Shown here piece after piece: positions 25,832 to 33,942 of a stretch of DNA of 64,000 nucleotides (positions are counted from its first letter, which is position 1; each line of letters begins with the position of its first letter). The stretch covers positions 62,001-126,000 of the forward strand of contig NZ_FUWU01000001.1 of NCBI RefSeq assembly GCF_900167415.1, in the 5' to 3' direction. A program made the position numbers and the translations under genes. Under the pieces are notes generated by a model. It searched no databases. It saw nothing but the letters and a program-made list of their open reading frames with translations, and had not been told where the DNA came from. The stretch is from Fibrobacter intestinalis. Lineage in GTDB: Bacteria; Fibrobacterota; Fibrobacteria; Fibrobacterales; Fibrobacteraceae.

Positions 25832-26854
25832 ATATGCGGAAATTGTTCGCTGCGATTTTACTGATGGCTACTTCTAGCATTTTTGCCGAAACGTGGACGC
25901 AAACGCTGAAAGGGTATGATTGTAGAGGATCTTGCTGGCTTTATGCGGACACTTCGAATGTTTTGTATGGAAAGCATCTGATTACTTCAGATGATGCATG
26001 GTTTTGGAATACATCTTCTCTTTTCTTTAATGACTCGCAAATTGTGTTTGGTAATAAATCTTATGACTATGGAGAACCGGACGTTCTGCCTGGGCAGATC
26101 ATTTTTTCTTATAAGCCGACGATGAGCGGCTGTCGAATTCCAGAATCTTATTACGAACATCAATGTGAGTACGGATTAAGCGTAGTATTTAAAGATACTT
26201 CGGACACCTTGAGTGATTCTCTTTGGATTCAAAAAGAAACGGGTTTTGCATTTGATGATACTTTGAATTTAGTAGATACCAATCGGTTCAACTTTATAAA
26301 GCCAGAGGAAAGAGCTTCGGATTACCCTATTTTCTTAGCGGATCTTTTTGAAGAAAAAATTTTCTCTTGGAATTTCGGAGTTTACAAAAATTCTAGTACA
26401 GGGGATTCTATTTATTATCGTGTAGCGGCCGCTTTGGATTCTATTTTTTTCGTCTATCGAAAAGACAGCGCATACTTCGCCTACTGTCGCTTATTGCAAG
26501 CAAGAACCTGTAATTCATTTCAGATACAGTGTATTTTCCAGACGGATCGTTTGCCGTATTTTCCTTCTTTTGAACTAGAAGAATACCCATACCCCTGTTA
26601 TGCTTTAGCTTGGTACAGAACGGAAGGTGGAGATAAAAATTATTCCTATTGCAATACGCTAGAAAAGATAGGAGATTTTCTTTATACAACGACACCCATC
26701 CCATCTCGCCGGAGGTTCACTCCGAAAAATGGAGAAGAAAAATCCTATCAGCTAAACGGCTGCCCGAATTCGGGAAATCACACAGGCGTTATTATTGAAA
26801 ATGGCAAGGTGAAAGTCCAGCTGAAGAAGTGATGTCTACCGATGGAAATACGGG
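25232..26854 (+). repeat. Tandem duplication, copy A (period about 1.62 kb)
   Basis: Copy A comprises the last 200 codons of the subtilase plus the whole following secreted-protein gene. Copy B begins at 26856 with the same CCCTGGTCTTCGGATACG and runs in the same order. The offset is 1624 bp at the start and 1621 bp at the second gene, because copy B lacks one codon. The edges are gradual, and GGnAAT just before the match is also shared. Confidence 0.9.
25834..26832 (+). CDS. Secreted protein with conserved C-terminal tail, duplicated downstream
   Basis: The 332-residue product has signal MRKLFAAILLMATSSIFA, then ETWTQTLKGYDCRGSCWLY, a variable middle, and an end reading KSYQLNGCPNSGNHTGV followed by IENGKVKVQLKK. 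The ATG at 25834 is favoured: it has GGAGGA upstream, and the downstream copy has GTG at the first candidate position but keeps this ATG. It overlaps the subtilase operon end. The basic C-terminal tail recalls short C-terminal regions of other Fibrobacter exported proteins and could be a sorting or anchoring signal. No enzyme family is recognised. Confidence 0.75.
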   Translation: MRKLFAAILLMATSSIFAETWTQTLKGYDCRGSCWLYADTSNVLYGKHLITSDDAWFWNTSSLFFNDSQIVFGNKSYDYGEPDVLPGQIIFSYKPTMSGCRIPESYYEHQCEYGLSVVFKDTSDTLSDSLWIQKETGFAFDDTLNLVDTNRFNFIKPEERASDYPIFLADLFEEKIFSWNFGVYKNSSTGDSIYYRVAAALDSIFFVYRKDSAYFAYCRLLQARTCNSFQIQCIFQTDRLPYFPSFELEEYPYPCYALAWYRTEGGDKNYSYCNTLEKIGDFLYTTTPIPSRRRFTPKNGEEKSYQLNGCPNSGNHTGVIIENGKVKVQLKK

Positions 26855-27452
26855 CCCCTGGTCTTCGGATACGTTCGGGATCGAACGGATAAAGGAGTCG
26901 GACATGCCCAAAGCGGAACGTTATTGCGGAAAGAACGATGCCGTGCTAAACGAATGCTTCGATCATCTGAACAATGTAGAAGTCGTCGATGTCGAGAATC
27001 CGGAACAGGGAACTTGGCAGGTCGTCGTGCGAGGAACGGCGATCCGCGAAGGAAATGCGGATGGATACATGCAGGTCTCTTCCATCGTGAGCGATTTTGT
27101 ACTGACGGAATCTTCGTGCCAAATCGTGCATCCTTACAAAGCCCAGGACCATCTGGAATGCGAATACGCGTTGGGCGACAATCTGGAAGCGTTCGTCACG
27201 TTTGACAAGAAGACCTTCGTCGAAACGGGCGACACGATTACGTTGTCCGATGGTTCGGGAAAAATCCTCGGAAAATATGCGGGGAATGCCTTGGCGGGAA
27301 ATCGCATCCGTATAAAATCTTCGAAGCTAAAAGTCGAACTGGAAAGCGATAACGACAATTCCCAGGGCTACGGATTCGAAATCCGCCGGATAGAGAAAGT
27401 TCCTTTTTCGATAGCACCCTTATTTTTGTCGGCGATAAAATCGAGGAGGTGA
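26829..27452 (+). pseudogene. Orphan duplicate of the subtilase C-terminal domain
   Basis: These 207 codons are almost identical to subtilase residues 1000-1199 (shared WSSDTFGIERIKESDMPKA, LNNVEVVDV, PEQGTWQVVVRGTA, GKILGKYAGNALAG). There is no signal peptide and no catalytic part, so it cannot be exported as a protease. It starts at a GTG overlapping the end of the previous gene and follows in-frame sequence only briefly. It is best read as a by-product of the tandem duplication. The frame is still open, so it may be recent or may still make a cytosolic domain. Confidence 0.8.
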
Positions 27453-28449
27453 ATATGCGAAAATTGTTCGCTGCGATTTTACTGATTGCTACAGGTAATT
27501 TGTTTGCCGAAACGTGGACGCAGACGCTGAAAGGGTATGATTGTACAGGTTCTTGCTGGCTTTATTCGGATAGCTCGAATGTGATGTATGGAAAATATTT
27601 TGCAAGTCATTTTAGCGATGTGAGGACCGCTACAATTGTCTTGACAGATTCTGGTTTGTCTTTTGGAGAGTTCTTTGACCCTTTTGAGGCGAATTATCCT
27701 GGCGTTATCTACTTTTCTTTAGCGGACGGATTGTGTGATTGCAGCTTTTTTGTAGGAGCTGCTCCGCTAGGGAGCAGTGCAATTCCAGCTTTTTGTGGAT
27801 ACGATTTTCTTGTTTCCGCTTTCGCAGCAAATTCTACAGTGCCATAATGGATTCAATCTGGATTCAGAAAACTCCAAGTTTTGTATTTGAGGACGCACTG
27901 AATTTAACAGATAGCAATGCATTTTTGCCCGTAATAAATAAGGAGTTCTACCTGAGCGATTTGGTTTATGCTTCAGCGATCCCAAAATTTACTGACACAG
28001 TGTTGTCGATTACCTTCAAGCAGATAATCGATTCGATCTATTTTGTCTATCGGAAAGACACTTCCTATTTTGCCTACTGTCAATTACTTCAGTCAAATGG
28101 CTGCTTTTCATTCCAGATACAGTGTGTCTTTCAAAATGATGGATCGACTTATTTTCCAACTTTTGAATTGGAATCACACCCTTATCCTTCTTGGTTCCAT
28201 TCAAGTGATATGATATATTTTGGCACTGGAATTGGCGTTCCTGTAAATGAGGGAACATGTCTTACATGGGAAGAGGTGGAAAAGTACGTAAAAGTCGCAA
28301 AGGAAAATGCGGCCATCACAAGTCAAAAACAAAATCGGCAAAAAGAATCAGATTCAAAATCCTATCAGCTGAACGGCAGTCCGAGTTCGGGCAATCACAC
28401 AGGCGTTGTTATCGAAAACGGCAAAGCAAAACTTCGGCTGAAGAAATGA
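26856..28449 (+). repeat. Tandem duplication, copy B
   Basis: Copy B contains the orphan subtilase C-terminus and a second version of the secreted-protein gene. The first 600 bp are nearly identical to copy A. The signal-peptide and C-terminal coding ends of the second gene are also close, but its middle has diverged strongly and carries a frameshift. Confidence 0.88.
27455..28449 (+). pseudogene. Frameshifted copy of the duplicated secreted protein
   Basis: The ATG at 27455 opens MRKLFAAILLIATGNLFA and ETWTQTLKGYDCTGSCWLY, matching the gene at 25834. That frame stops at 27845-27847 (ANSTVP then TAA). The homologous remainder continues in another frame from about 27830: MDSIWIQK, FVYRKDTSYFAYCQLLQ, FSFQIQCVFQ and the tail KSYQLNGSPSSGNHTGV. 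The gene is 995 bp against 999 bp for the intact copy, consistent with a net 4-bp loss. A truncated 131-residue secreted protein could still be made. Confidence 0.82.
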
Positions 28450-28493
28450 CCTCGGCGCAGATGCCGGCGGGCAATCTTTTTACATTTGTCCGC

Positions 28494-29288
28494 ATGGAAC
28501 TTTCATCTGTTTTGAATTTGGCAAGTTCGTTTGCCCAAGAAGCCGGAAACGCTGCGCTTTCTATGCAAGATCACTTGGGAAACATCCGATTTAAAACTCC
28601 CAAGGATGTCGTGACCGTCGCCGACATGGAAAGCGAACGCATTCTCGTCGCTCGCATTCAGGAGCATTTTCCCGAACATTCCATCCGCACCGAAGAAGCC
28701 GGTCACGTGAAAGATGGCTCGCAATTCGAATGGATCATCGATCCGGTCGATGGAACCTTGAACTTTAGCCGCGGCATCCCGCTCTGGGGTGTTTCGCTCG
28801 CACTTGTCGAAAAGTCGGAATCGGCAGCAAAGCCTTTGATTGCGGCGGTGTACTTGCCCGGGCTCGGAAAAATATATTCGGCGTATCGCGGAGGCGGCGC
28901 TTTTGTGAACGGCAAAAAAATTTCGGTCAGCGCCACGTCGGAACTTTCGAAGGCGATTGTTTCCAACGGGGACTTTAACGTCGGCGACTGGGCGAAAATC
29001 AACGCGCAGAACCTGAAAAACTTTCGGAACGAAGCGGAAAACTGCTCGCGCGTCAAGTGCTACGGCAGTGCCGTTGTCGAAGGAACTCTGGTGGCTCAAG
29101 GCTCTCTAGACGCATTCGTCATGACCATGAGCTACCCCTGGGACATTGCGGGCATCGCACTGCTCGTTCAAGAAGCTGGCGGCAAGGTTTCCGAATTGTC
29201 CGGAGAACCCGTGCGCTTTATCGATGGCGAGCAGGTCCTATTCTCCAATGGAATTTTACATGAACAAATGATTCAAATCCTAAAATGA
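28494..29288 (+). CDS. suhB: Inositol-monophosphatase family phosphatase
   Basis: This is a Mg-dependent phosphatase of about 264 residues. The metal site is visible: Glu67-Glu68 in RTEEAG, Asp83 and Asp86 in WIIDPVDGTLNF, and a second Asp in YPWDIAG near the C-terminus. The family also includes SuhB, CysQ and histidinol phosphatases, so the exact substrate (inositol-1-phosphate, PAP or another) is not settled. The ATG at 28494 matches the usual N-terminus; in-frame ATGs at 28446 and 28461 also exist, the former overlapping the end of the duplicated pseudogene. The NSS transporter follows 7 bp later. Confidence 0.88.
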   Translation: MELSSVLNLASSFAQEAGNAALSMQDHLGNIRFKTPKDVVTVADMESERILVARIQEHFPEHSIRTEEAGHVKDGSQFEWIIDPVDGTLNFSRGIPLWGVSLALVEKSESAAKPLIAAVYLPGLGKIYSAYRGGGAFVNGKKISVSATSELSKAIVSNGDFNVGDWAKINAQNLKNFRNEAENCSRVKCYGSAVVEGTLVAQGSLDAFVMTMSYPWDIAGIALLVQEAGGKVSELSGEPVRFIDGEQVLFSNGILHEQMIQILK

Positions 29289-29295
29289 GGAAAAC

Positions 29296-30648
29296 ATGAA
29301 AAGAGAAGGATTTAAATCGCGGTTGGGATTTCTCCTCGTTTCCGCAGGATGTGCCGTCGGAATCGGCAACGTCTGGAAATTTCCGTTTTTAGTCGGTCAA
29401 AATGGCGGCGGATTTTTCGTATTGTTCTATCTGATTTTCTTAATCGTCATGGGCATTCCCATTTTGACTATGGAACTTTCCGTAGGGCGAGCTTCTCGCA
29501 GAACAGCGGTTTCCGGCTACAAGCGACTGGAACCCGCAGGCAGCAAATGGCATTGGCATGGTTATTTCTGTTTTTTGGGTTGTCTGCTTTTAATGATGTA
29601 CTACACGACTGTTTCCGGCTGGATGCTCAACTATTTTTGCAAATTTTCGTTGGGAGATTTCGCAATGGCTTCGACTGGCGACGTGGGAAATATCTTCACC
29701 TCTATGCTCGGCAGCCCAACACAAATGCTTTTGGGAATGACCGCTTCGGTTGTGTTCGGTTTTCTCATCAACAGTTTCGGCGTCCAAAAAGGGCTTGAAC
29801 TCGTTTCTAAAGTGATGATGGTCGGGCTTTTCATTTTGATTCTCGCCCTTGCCGTTCACAGCTTATGCTTGCCGAACGCCATCGAAGGCGTCAAATTCTA
29901 TCTGCTGCCAAATCTGGACAATATCCGAGCGCAAGGACTGGGATCCGTCATCACCGCCGCAATGAATCAGGCATTTTTTACGCTTTCTTTGGGGGTCGGA
30001 GCTATGGAAATTTTTGGTTCCTACACTTCCGACAAATACACTCTCGGCGGGGAAGCCGTGCGAATTGGCATACTCGACACGATGGTTGCCATTGCCGCCG
30101 GACTCATCATCATTCCCGCCTGTTTCGCCTACAATGTGGAACCGGACGCCGGTCCCAGCTTGATTTTTCTGACCCTTCCCCACGTTTTTCTGCACATGGA
30201 GTTCGGGCGTTTTTGGGGGGCAGCCTTCTTCCTTTTCATGACTTTCGCCAGCCTTTCCACGGTTTTGGCCGTATTCGAAAACCTCCTTTCGGGATGCCTT
30301 GACGAATTCCACTGGACACGCAAAAAAGCGACCCTCGTTTGTCTTGTCGTCGTTTTCGTGTTGTCGATTCCCTGCGCTCTGGGCTATAATCTTCTAAGCG
30401 ACGTACATCCCATTGGCGAAAAGGACATCCTGGATTCCGAAGACTTCATCGTTTCCAATTTTTTGCTTCCTTTAGGTTCTCTGGTTTATCTTCTGTTTTG
30501 CGTCAGCAAATGGGGCTGGGGCTTTGACAATTACTTGGCCGAAGCAAACAAAGGCAAAGGATTAAAAATCCCCCGTTGGTTTAAAAACTATTTCCGATTT
30601 GTGCTTCCCATCCTGATTTTAATTATCTTCGTCAATGGATTGCTCTAA
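29296..30648 (+). CDS. Sodium-dependent transporter of the NSS (SNF) family
   Basis: This 450-residue inner-membrane protein is a sodium:amino-acid symporter related to LeuT. The first helix shows the unwound sodium/substrate region FLLVSAGCAVGIGNVWKFPF, followed by NGGGFFVLFYL and MGIPILTMELSVGR, the NSS signature. The helix 6 region NQAFFTLSLGVGAMEIFGSY is also conserved. About eleven hydrophobic helices fit bacterial NSS proteins. The start at 29296 follows GAGGAAAAC. The substrate cannot be deduced. The response regulator gene begins 40 bp downstream. Confidence 0.93.
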   Translation: MKREGFKSRLGFLLVSAGCAVGIGNVWKFPFLVGQNGGGFFVLFYLIFLIVMGIPILTMELSVGRASRRTAVSGYKRLEPAGSKWHWHGYFCFLGCLLLMMYYTTVSGWMLNYFCKFSLGDFAMASTGDVGNIFTSMLGSPTQMLLGMTASVVFGFLINSFGVQKGLELVSKVMMVGLFILILALAVHSLCLPNAIEGVKFYLLPNLDNIRAQGLGSVITAAMNQAFFTLSLGVGAMEIFGSYTSDKYTLGGEAVRIGILDTMVAIAAGLIIIPACFAYNVEPDAGPSLIFLTLPHVFLHMEFGRFWGAAFFLFMTFASLSTVLAVFENLLSGCLDEFHWTRKKATLVCLVVVFVLSIPCALGYNLLSDVHPIGEKDILDSEDFIVSNFLLPLGSLVYLLFCVSKWGWGFDNYLAEANKGKGLKIPRWFKNYFRFVLPILILIIFVNGLL

Positions 30649-30688
30649 TCCGAGCAAAAAGGATATAGCTGTAAATTATATTAAGGCC

Positions 30689-31456
30689 ATGCAATTCAAA
30701 ACATTAATTGTCGATGACGAACCTTTGGCGCGCATGAGAATGCGTAAATTGTTAGAGCCGTATGCAGATCTCGTGACGATTGCGGGCGAAGCGGCTACGG
30801 GCGAAGAAGCGGTAAACCTCATTCGTCAAATTCATCCCGACCTCGTTTTTCTGGACATTCAAATGCCGGACAAAAACGGTTTTGACGTGCTGAAAGAAGT
30901 CGATGCAGAAGAAGACCCCCTGATTGTTTTTACGACGGCTTACGACGAATACGCTTTAAAAGCTTTTGCGGAATATACGATCGACTACCTGTTAAAGCCC
31001 ATTGAAGAAGAGCGCCTACAGGTCTGCATGGACAAGGTTCGCCGCCTCGGAGGAATTTTAGGCGGTTCCGTCGATACAGAAGAAGATATGCAACGCCTGC
31101 TCAATCGTTCTCCCAGCGACCAGCAGACTTATTTGCGAAGAATCCAAGCTAAAATCGGCGACAGGACAATCGTCATTCCCATTGAAAACATTTTCCGTTT
31201 TCAAAGCGAAGAAAAATACACGACGGTTTACGCATCGAACGGAAAGTTCATCATCAGCACGCCACTTATCGAGTTGGAAAAGCGACTGGATCCCGCTCAA
31301 TTTGTTCGGGTGCATCGCGCCCATTTGATCGCCATCGACGCGATTACAGAATATCAGCGCCTGCCCAACGGGCACTTCACGATTAAATTGCACGACAAAG
31401 ACCTCTCCGTCATTCCGGTCAGCCGGAACTTTGTCAGCAACCTGCATTCACTTTGA
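30689..31456 (+). CDS. LytTR-family response regulator
   Basis: This is a 255-residue two-component regulator. The receiver domain (1-120) has the acidic pair DD near residues 9-10, phospho-acceptor Asp56 in VFLDIQMP, Thr in FTTAYDEYAL and Lys103 in YLLKP. The C-terminal LytTR DNA-binding domain (about 150-250) shows IPIENIFRFQSEEKYTTVY and FVRVHRAHLIAI. The ATG at 30689 begins MQFKTLIVDDEP; longer frames overlap the NSS gene. No histidine kinase is adjacent, so its partner is encoded elsewhere. A strong terminator follows. Confidence 0.92.
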   Translation: MQFKTLIVDDEPLARMRMRKLLEPYADLVTIAGEAATGEEAVNLIRQIHPDLVFLDIQMPDKNGFDVLKEVDAEEDPLIVFTTAYDEYALKAFAEYTIDYLLKPIEEERLQVCMDKVRRLGGILGGSVDTEEDMQRLLNRSPSDQQTYLRRIQAKIGDRTIVIPIENIFRFQSEEKYTTVYASNGKFIISTPLIELEKRLDPAQFVRVHRAHLIAIDAITEYQRLPNGHFTIKLHDKDLSVIPVSRNFVSNLHSL

Positions 31457-31478
31457 TTCATTCTTTAAAATTCTTTTT

Positions 31479-31510
31479 AACCGGCGGCACTTGCTCCGGT
31501 TTTTCTTTTT
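31479..31510 (+). terminator. Rho-independent terminator after the response regulator
   Basis: The stem AACCGG/CCGGTT (31479-31484 and 31496-31501) encloses an 11-nt loop and runs into a T-rich tract (TTTTTCTTTTT). It lies 22 bp after the response regulator stop and should end the suhB-NSS-regulator unit. Confidence 0.8.
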
Positions 31511-31640
31511 AGATGGCATAAGACTATGCGAGAAGCAATAATGAAATACGCAGAAAAAAATCGACAACAGGCTAAATAACTATTTTTTATCCTGAACTCC
31601 CGCAAAAACAAACCCAAAACGACACATAAAAAATTTTTCG

Positions 31641-32669
31641 ATGCAGTCCATGGTAAAATATCTTTTTGTATTGACAAGTTCCCCAAAAGACTTTTTTTGT
31701 GAACAGACCCTTGTCGCCATCGCCTCTTTGCGCGACCACAATCCAAACGCCTTTGTCACCGTTCTCACCGACGACAAAACCGCAGCCACCCTAACGGGAA
31801 ATCGCGCAGCACTCAAAGATGCCGCCGATGAAGTCAAGGTTTTGGAACTCGACGAAAAGCTTTCGCCGATGCTCCGTTCCCGCTACCTGAAGACCGTTAT
31901 GCGCAACGTGATCGACGGCGATTTCCTGTATATGGATTCCGACATCGCCGTTGTCGGCGACCTTTCAATTCCTTCTGAATGGAACGGCGGCATTTATGCC
32001 GTTTTGGATTTTCACACCAATTTGCACAAGGCAATCAATCGGAAAAAAATTCTGAACAACGCCAAGATGCTGGGATTTTCTCCGATTCTAAACGACGAAA
32101 TTTTTAACGGGGGCGTCATGTTTGCTCCCGACACGATCGAATGCCGCCATTTTTTTGAAAAATGGCACGAATTATGGCTGTATTGCGTCAGCAAGAATTT
32201 TCCTTACGATATGGCATCTTTGGCAGAAGCGAATTTTCATTTCGGCTATATCATGCAAAAAATGCCCGGTGGATGGAACTGTCAGCTGGCTTACGGCAAC
32301 CGTTTTTTGCCCACAGCAAAAATTTTGCATTTTTTTGGTTCCCGCATTATCGACACCCGCGGCATTCCCGTTCCAAAATCCATGGACATTTTTCTGCCCA
32401 AAATTTTGCGCAAGGATTTTTATACAAACCTCAAAAACATTCCCGTTCATGTCGGCGCGGACAAGCGAATTTCTATCAACGCCTACTACGATGAAGTGAT
32501 CCTGCACGCCAAAGACGCGTTTGAATTTCAGACGAAAAAGGTCGGAGCTCCAGGCGCGTACATCATTCGCAGCTACGCTTTCGCCAAATCCCTCGCCTGG
32601 ATTTACAAAAAAGCACCGATTCTTTTAAAACCCTTGGAATGGCTCGGAAAACTTTTTAAACCGGAATGA
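31641..32669 (+). CDS. Glycosyltransferase with GT8-like DXD site
   Basis: This 342-residue cytosolic protein has the fold pattern of GT-A transferases: KYLFVLTSSPKDFFCEQTL, RYLKTVMRNVIDGDFLYMDSDIAVVGDL with the DSD metal site, NDEIFNGGVMFAP and LHFFGSR near the end. The placement of MDSDIAVVGDL and FNGGVMF matches GT8-type enzymes (glucosyl- or galactosyltransferases acting on lipopolysaccharide or glycogenin-like acceptors). The acceptor is unknown. A start three codons in (31650) is possible. The gene stands alone between a terminator and a convergent lipoprotein. Confidence 0.75.
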   Translation: MQSMVKYLFVLTSSPKDFFCEQTLVAIASLRDHNPNAFVTVLTDDKTAATLTGNRAALKDAADEVKVLELDEKLSPMLRSRYLKTVMRNVIDGDFLYMDSDIAVVGDLSIPSEWNGGIYAVLDFHTNLHKAINRKKILNNAKMLGFSPILNDEIFNGGVMFAPDTIECRHFFEKWHELWLYCVSKNFPYDMASLAEANFHFGYIMQKMPGGWNCQLAYGNRFLPTAKILHFFGSRIIDTRGIPVPKSMDIFLPKILRKDFYTNLKNIPVHVGADKRISINAYYDEVILHAKDAFEFQTKKVGAPGAYIIRSYAFAKSLAWIYKKAPILLKPLEWLGKLFKPE

Positions 32670-32676
32670 CCTCGGA

Positions 32677-33942
32677 TCAATCGATGCGGTAAATTTTCAC
32701 ATCTTTAAATTGATACCGATTTAAATTTTTTCCCAAATTGAATTCCAAACGAGCAAAAAGATCGTCCACAAGCGCCGTATATTCAAACTCGTACGATTTC
32801 CAAACCGTATCCATATCCACTTGCTTTTGGAAAGCTTCCGTATCGTATGTATTATACGAGCCCAAACGAACAGTGATAGGAGCTTCCGAATCCGCAATCG
32901 CCGTAAAAATCAATTTATATCGACGTCCCTGAAGCAGCGGAATATCTTCATGAATCAGCTGAACACTGTAATTCTGTGTTCCCGCGGACGAAACGGTCAC
33001 GGTCATTTCATTATTTGAAATACTCGTATCCGCCAATCCTCCCAACTGCTGCACCAAAATCCAATCCCGATGGTCTGCAAAATTCCCATTAGAAACCCAA
33101 TTGGAATCGATGACATCATAGCGGGCAAGGACATTCGCGTCATATTCATCTTCAAAAACACCGTTGGAATAATATGTCAGACGATGCGCCGCCGAAAATG
33201 CCCGGCTAAATCTCGCCGTCAAAGAATCCCACAGCACCTTATTGTGCAACGCATCAAAACGGACCGTGTCGTCCACCGCCTCTGCTGTCGTCATAGGCAA
33301 ACCGCCGACCCATTTGGGCACGCAAAAACACACCGTCAACGAAACGGCTCCATCTGCGGCAAAGTCCAATTGATTTTTCATATAGCGCACTTCCAAAGAA
33401 TCCAAGCCGGCGAAAGAAAAAGTAAACGGCACATACGAGCCCGCTATTTTCATTTTTCCTGCCATCTGCGGATTTTCAACAACCGGCGCAAATCTCGCCC
33501 CAACTTCTTTCAGCAAACCGGATTCGTCAATTTCAATATCGCCAAACGCGGCCTTCCAGTCTTCCCGAATTTCTGCGGAATCTTCTGCAAACGCAATGGA
33601 GATTGGAGCATCCGACGAATACTCGGGCCACAAAGTAAGTCCCGCAGCCAAATCAAAACCCACATAGATGTAGTAGCTAGAATACGCAGAAAGCCGCCAC
33701 AACGAAAGACTCAAATCATCAATCAGAACCGAATCCGAATCCAAAGCCATCCGAGCAGCCACCGCAGGTTCAGGACTGTCCGTTTCCTCTAATTCATAAT
33801 CCACGACAAATCGAGCTAAAAAAGAATGCGCCTGAATTTCCGGATTGCCGATTTCAATTCCAGCCTGATCCGAAGTTTTGCTGCAAGAGAACAAAAGAAC
33901 GGAAAGAATCACCGCAACAAAGGAAACGAGACTTTGAAACAT
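32677..33942 (-). CDS. Lipoprotein with C-terminal CBM4/9-like module
   Basis: This 421-residue lipoprotein has lipobox LLFSC (Cys20). It carries the motif AGIEIGNPEI shortly after the anchor, which I associate with a set of Fibrobacter lipoproteins. The middle is beta-rich and unassigned. The last 150 residues (WVSNGNFADHRDWIL, YSVQLIHEDIPLLQGRRYKL, VWKSYEFEYTA, LARLEFNLGKN-like, FKDVKIYRI) form a jelly-roll pattern like CBM family 4/9, suggesting polysaccharide binding at the cell surface. Its ATG overlaps the TIGR02147 gene stop (TAATG), so the two are translationally coupled. Confidence 0.8.
   Translation of the reverse strand: MFQSLVSFVAVILSVLLFSCSKTSDQAGIEIGNPEIQAHSFLARFVVDYELEETDSPEPAVAARMALDSDSVLIDDLSLSLWRLSAYSSYYIYVGFDLAAGLTLWPEYSSDAPISIAFAEDSAEIREDWKAAFGDIEIDESGLLKEVGARFAPVVENPQMAGKMKIAGSYVPFTFSFAGLDSLEVRYMKNQLDFAADGAVSLTVCFCVPKWVGGLPMTTAEAVDDTVRFDALHNKVLWDSLTARFSRAFSAAHRLTYYSNGVFEDEYDANVLARYDVIDSNWVSNGNFADHRDWILVQQLGGLADTSISNNEMTVTVSSAGTQNYSVQLIHEDIPLLQGRRYKLIFTAIADSEAPITVRLGSYNTYDTEAFQKQVDMDTVWKSYEFEYTALVDDLFARLEFNLGKNLNRYQFKDVKIYRID

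Noticed and set aside
25232-28449. Insertion sequence or transposon as cause of the tandem duplication
   Set aside because: No transposase, terminal inverted repeats or target-site duplications were seen; simple tandem duplication explains the structure.
28257-28493. N-terminal extension of the inositol-monophosphatase gene
   Set aside because: The extra codons overlap the end of the duplicated secreted-protein pseudogene in another frame and are Lys/Arg/Ser-rich, unlike the enzyme family's N-terminus.
33070-33792. Plus-strand frame of 240 codons opposite the CBM-type lipoprotein
   Set aside because: It is antisense to a protein with a clear lipobox and jelly-roll end; no plausible start or motif.
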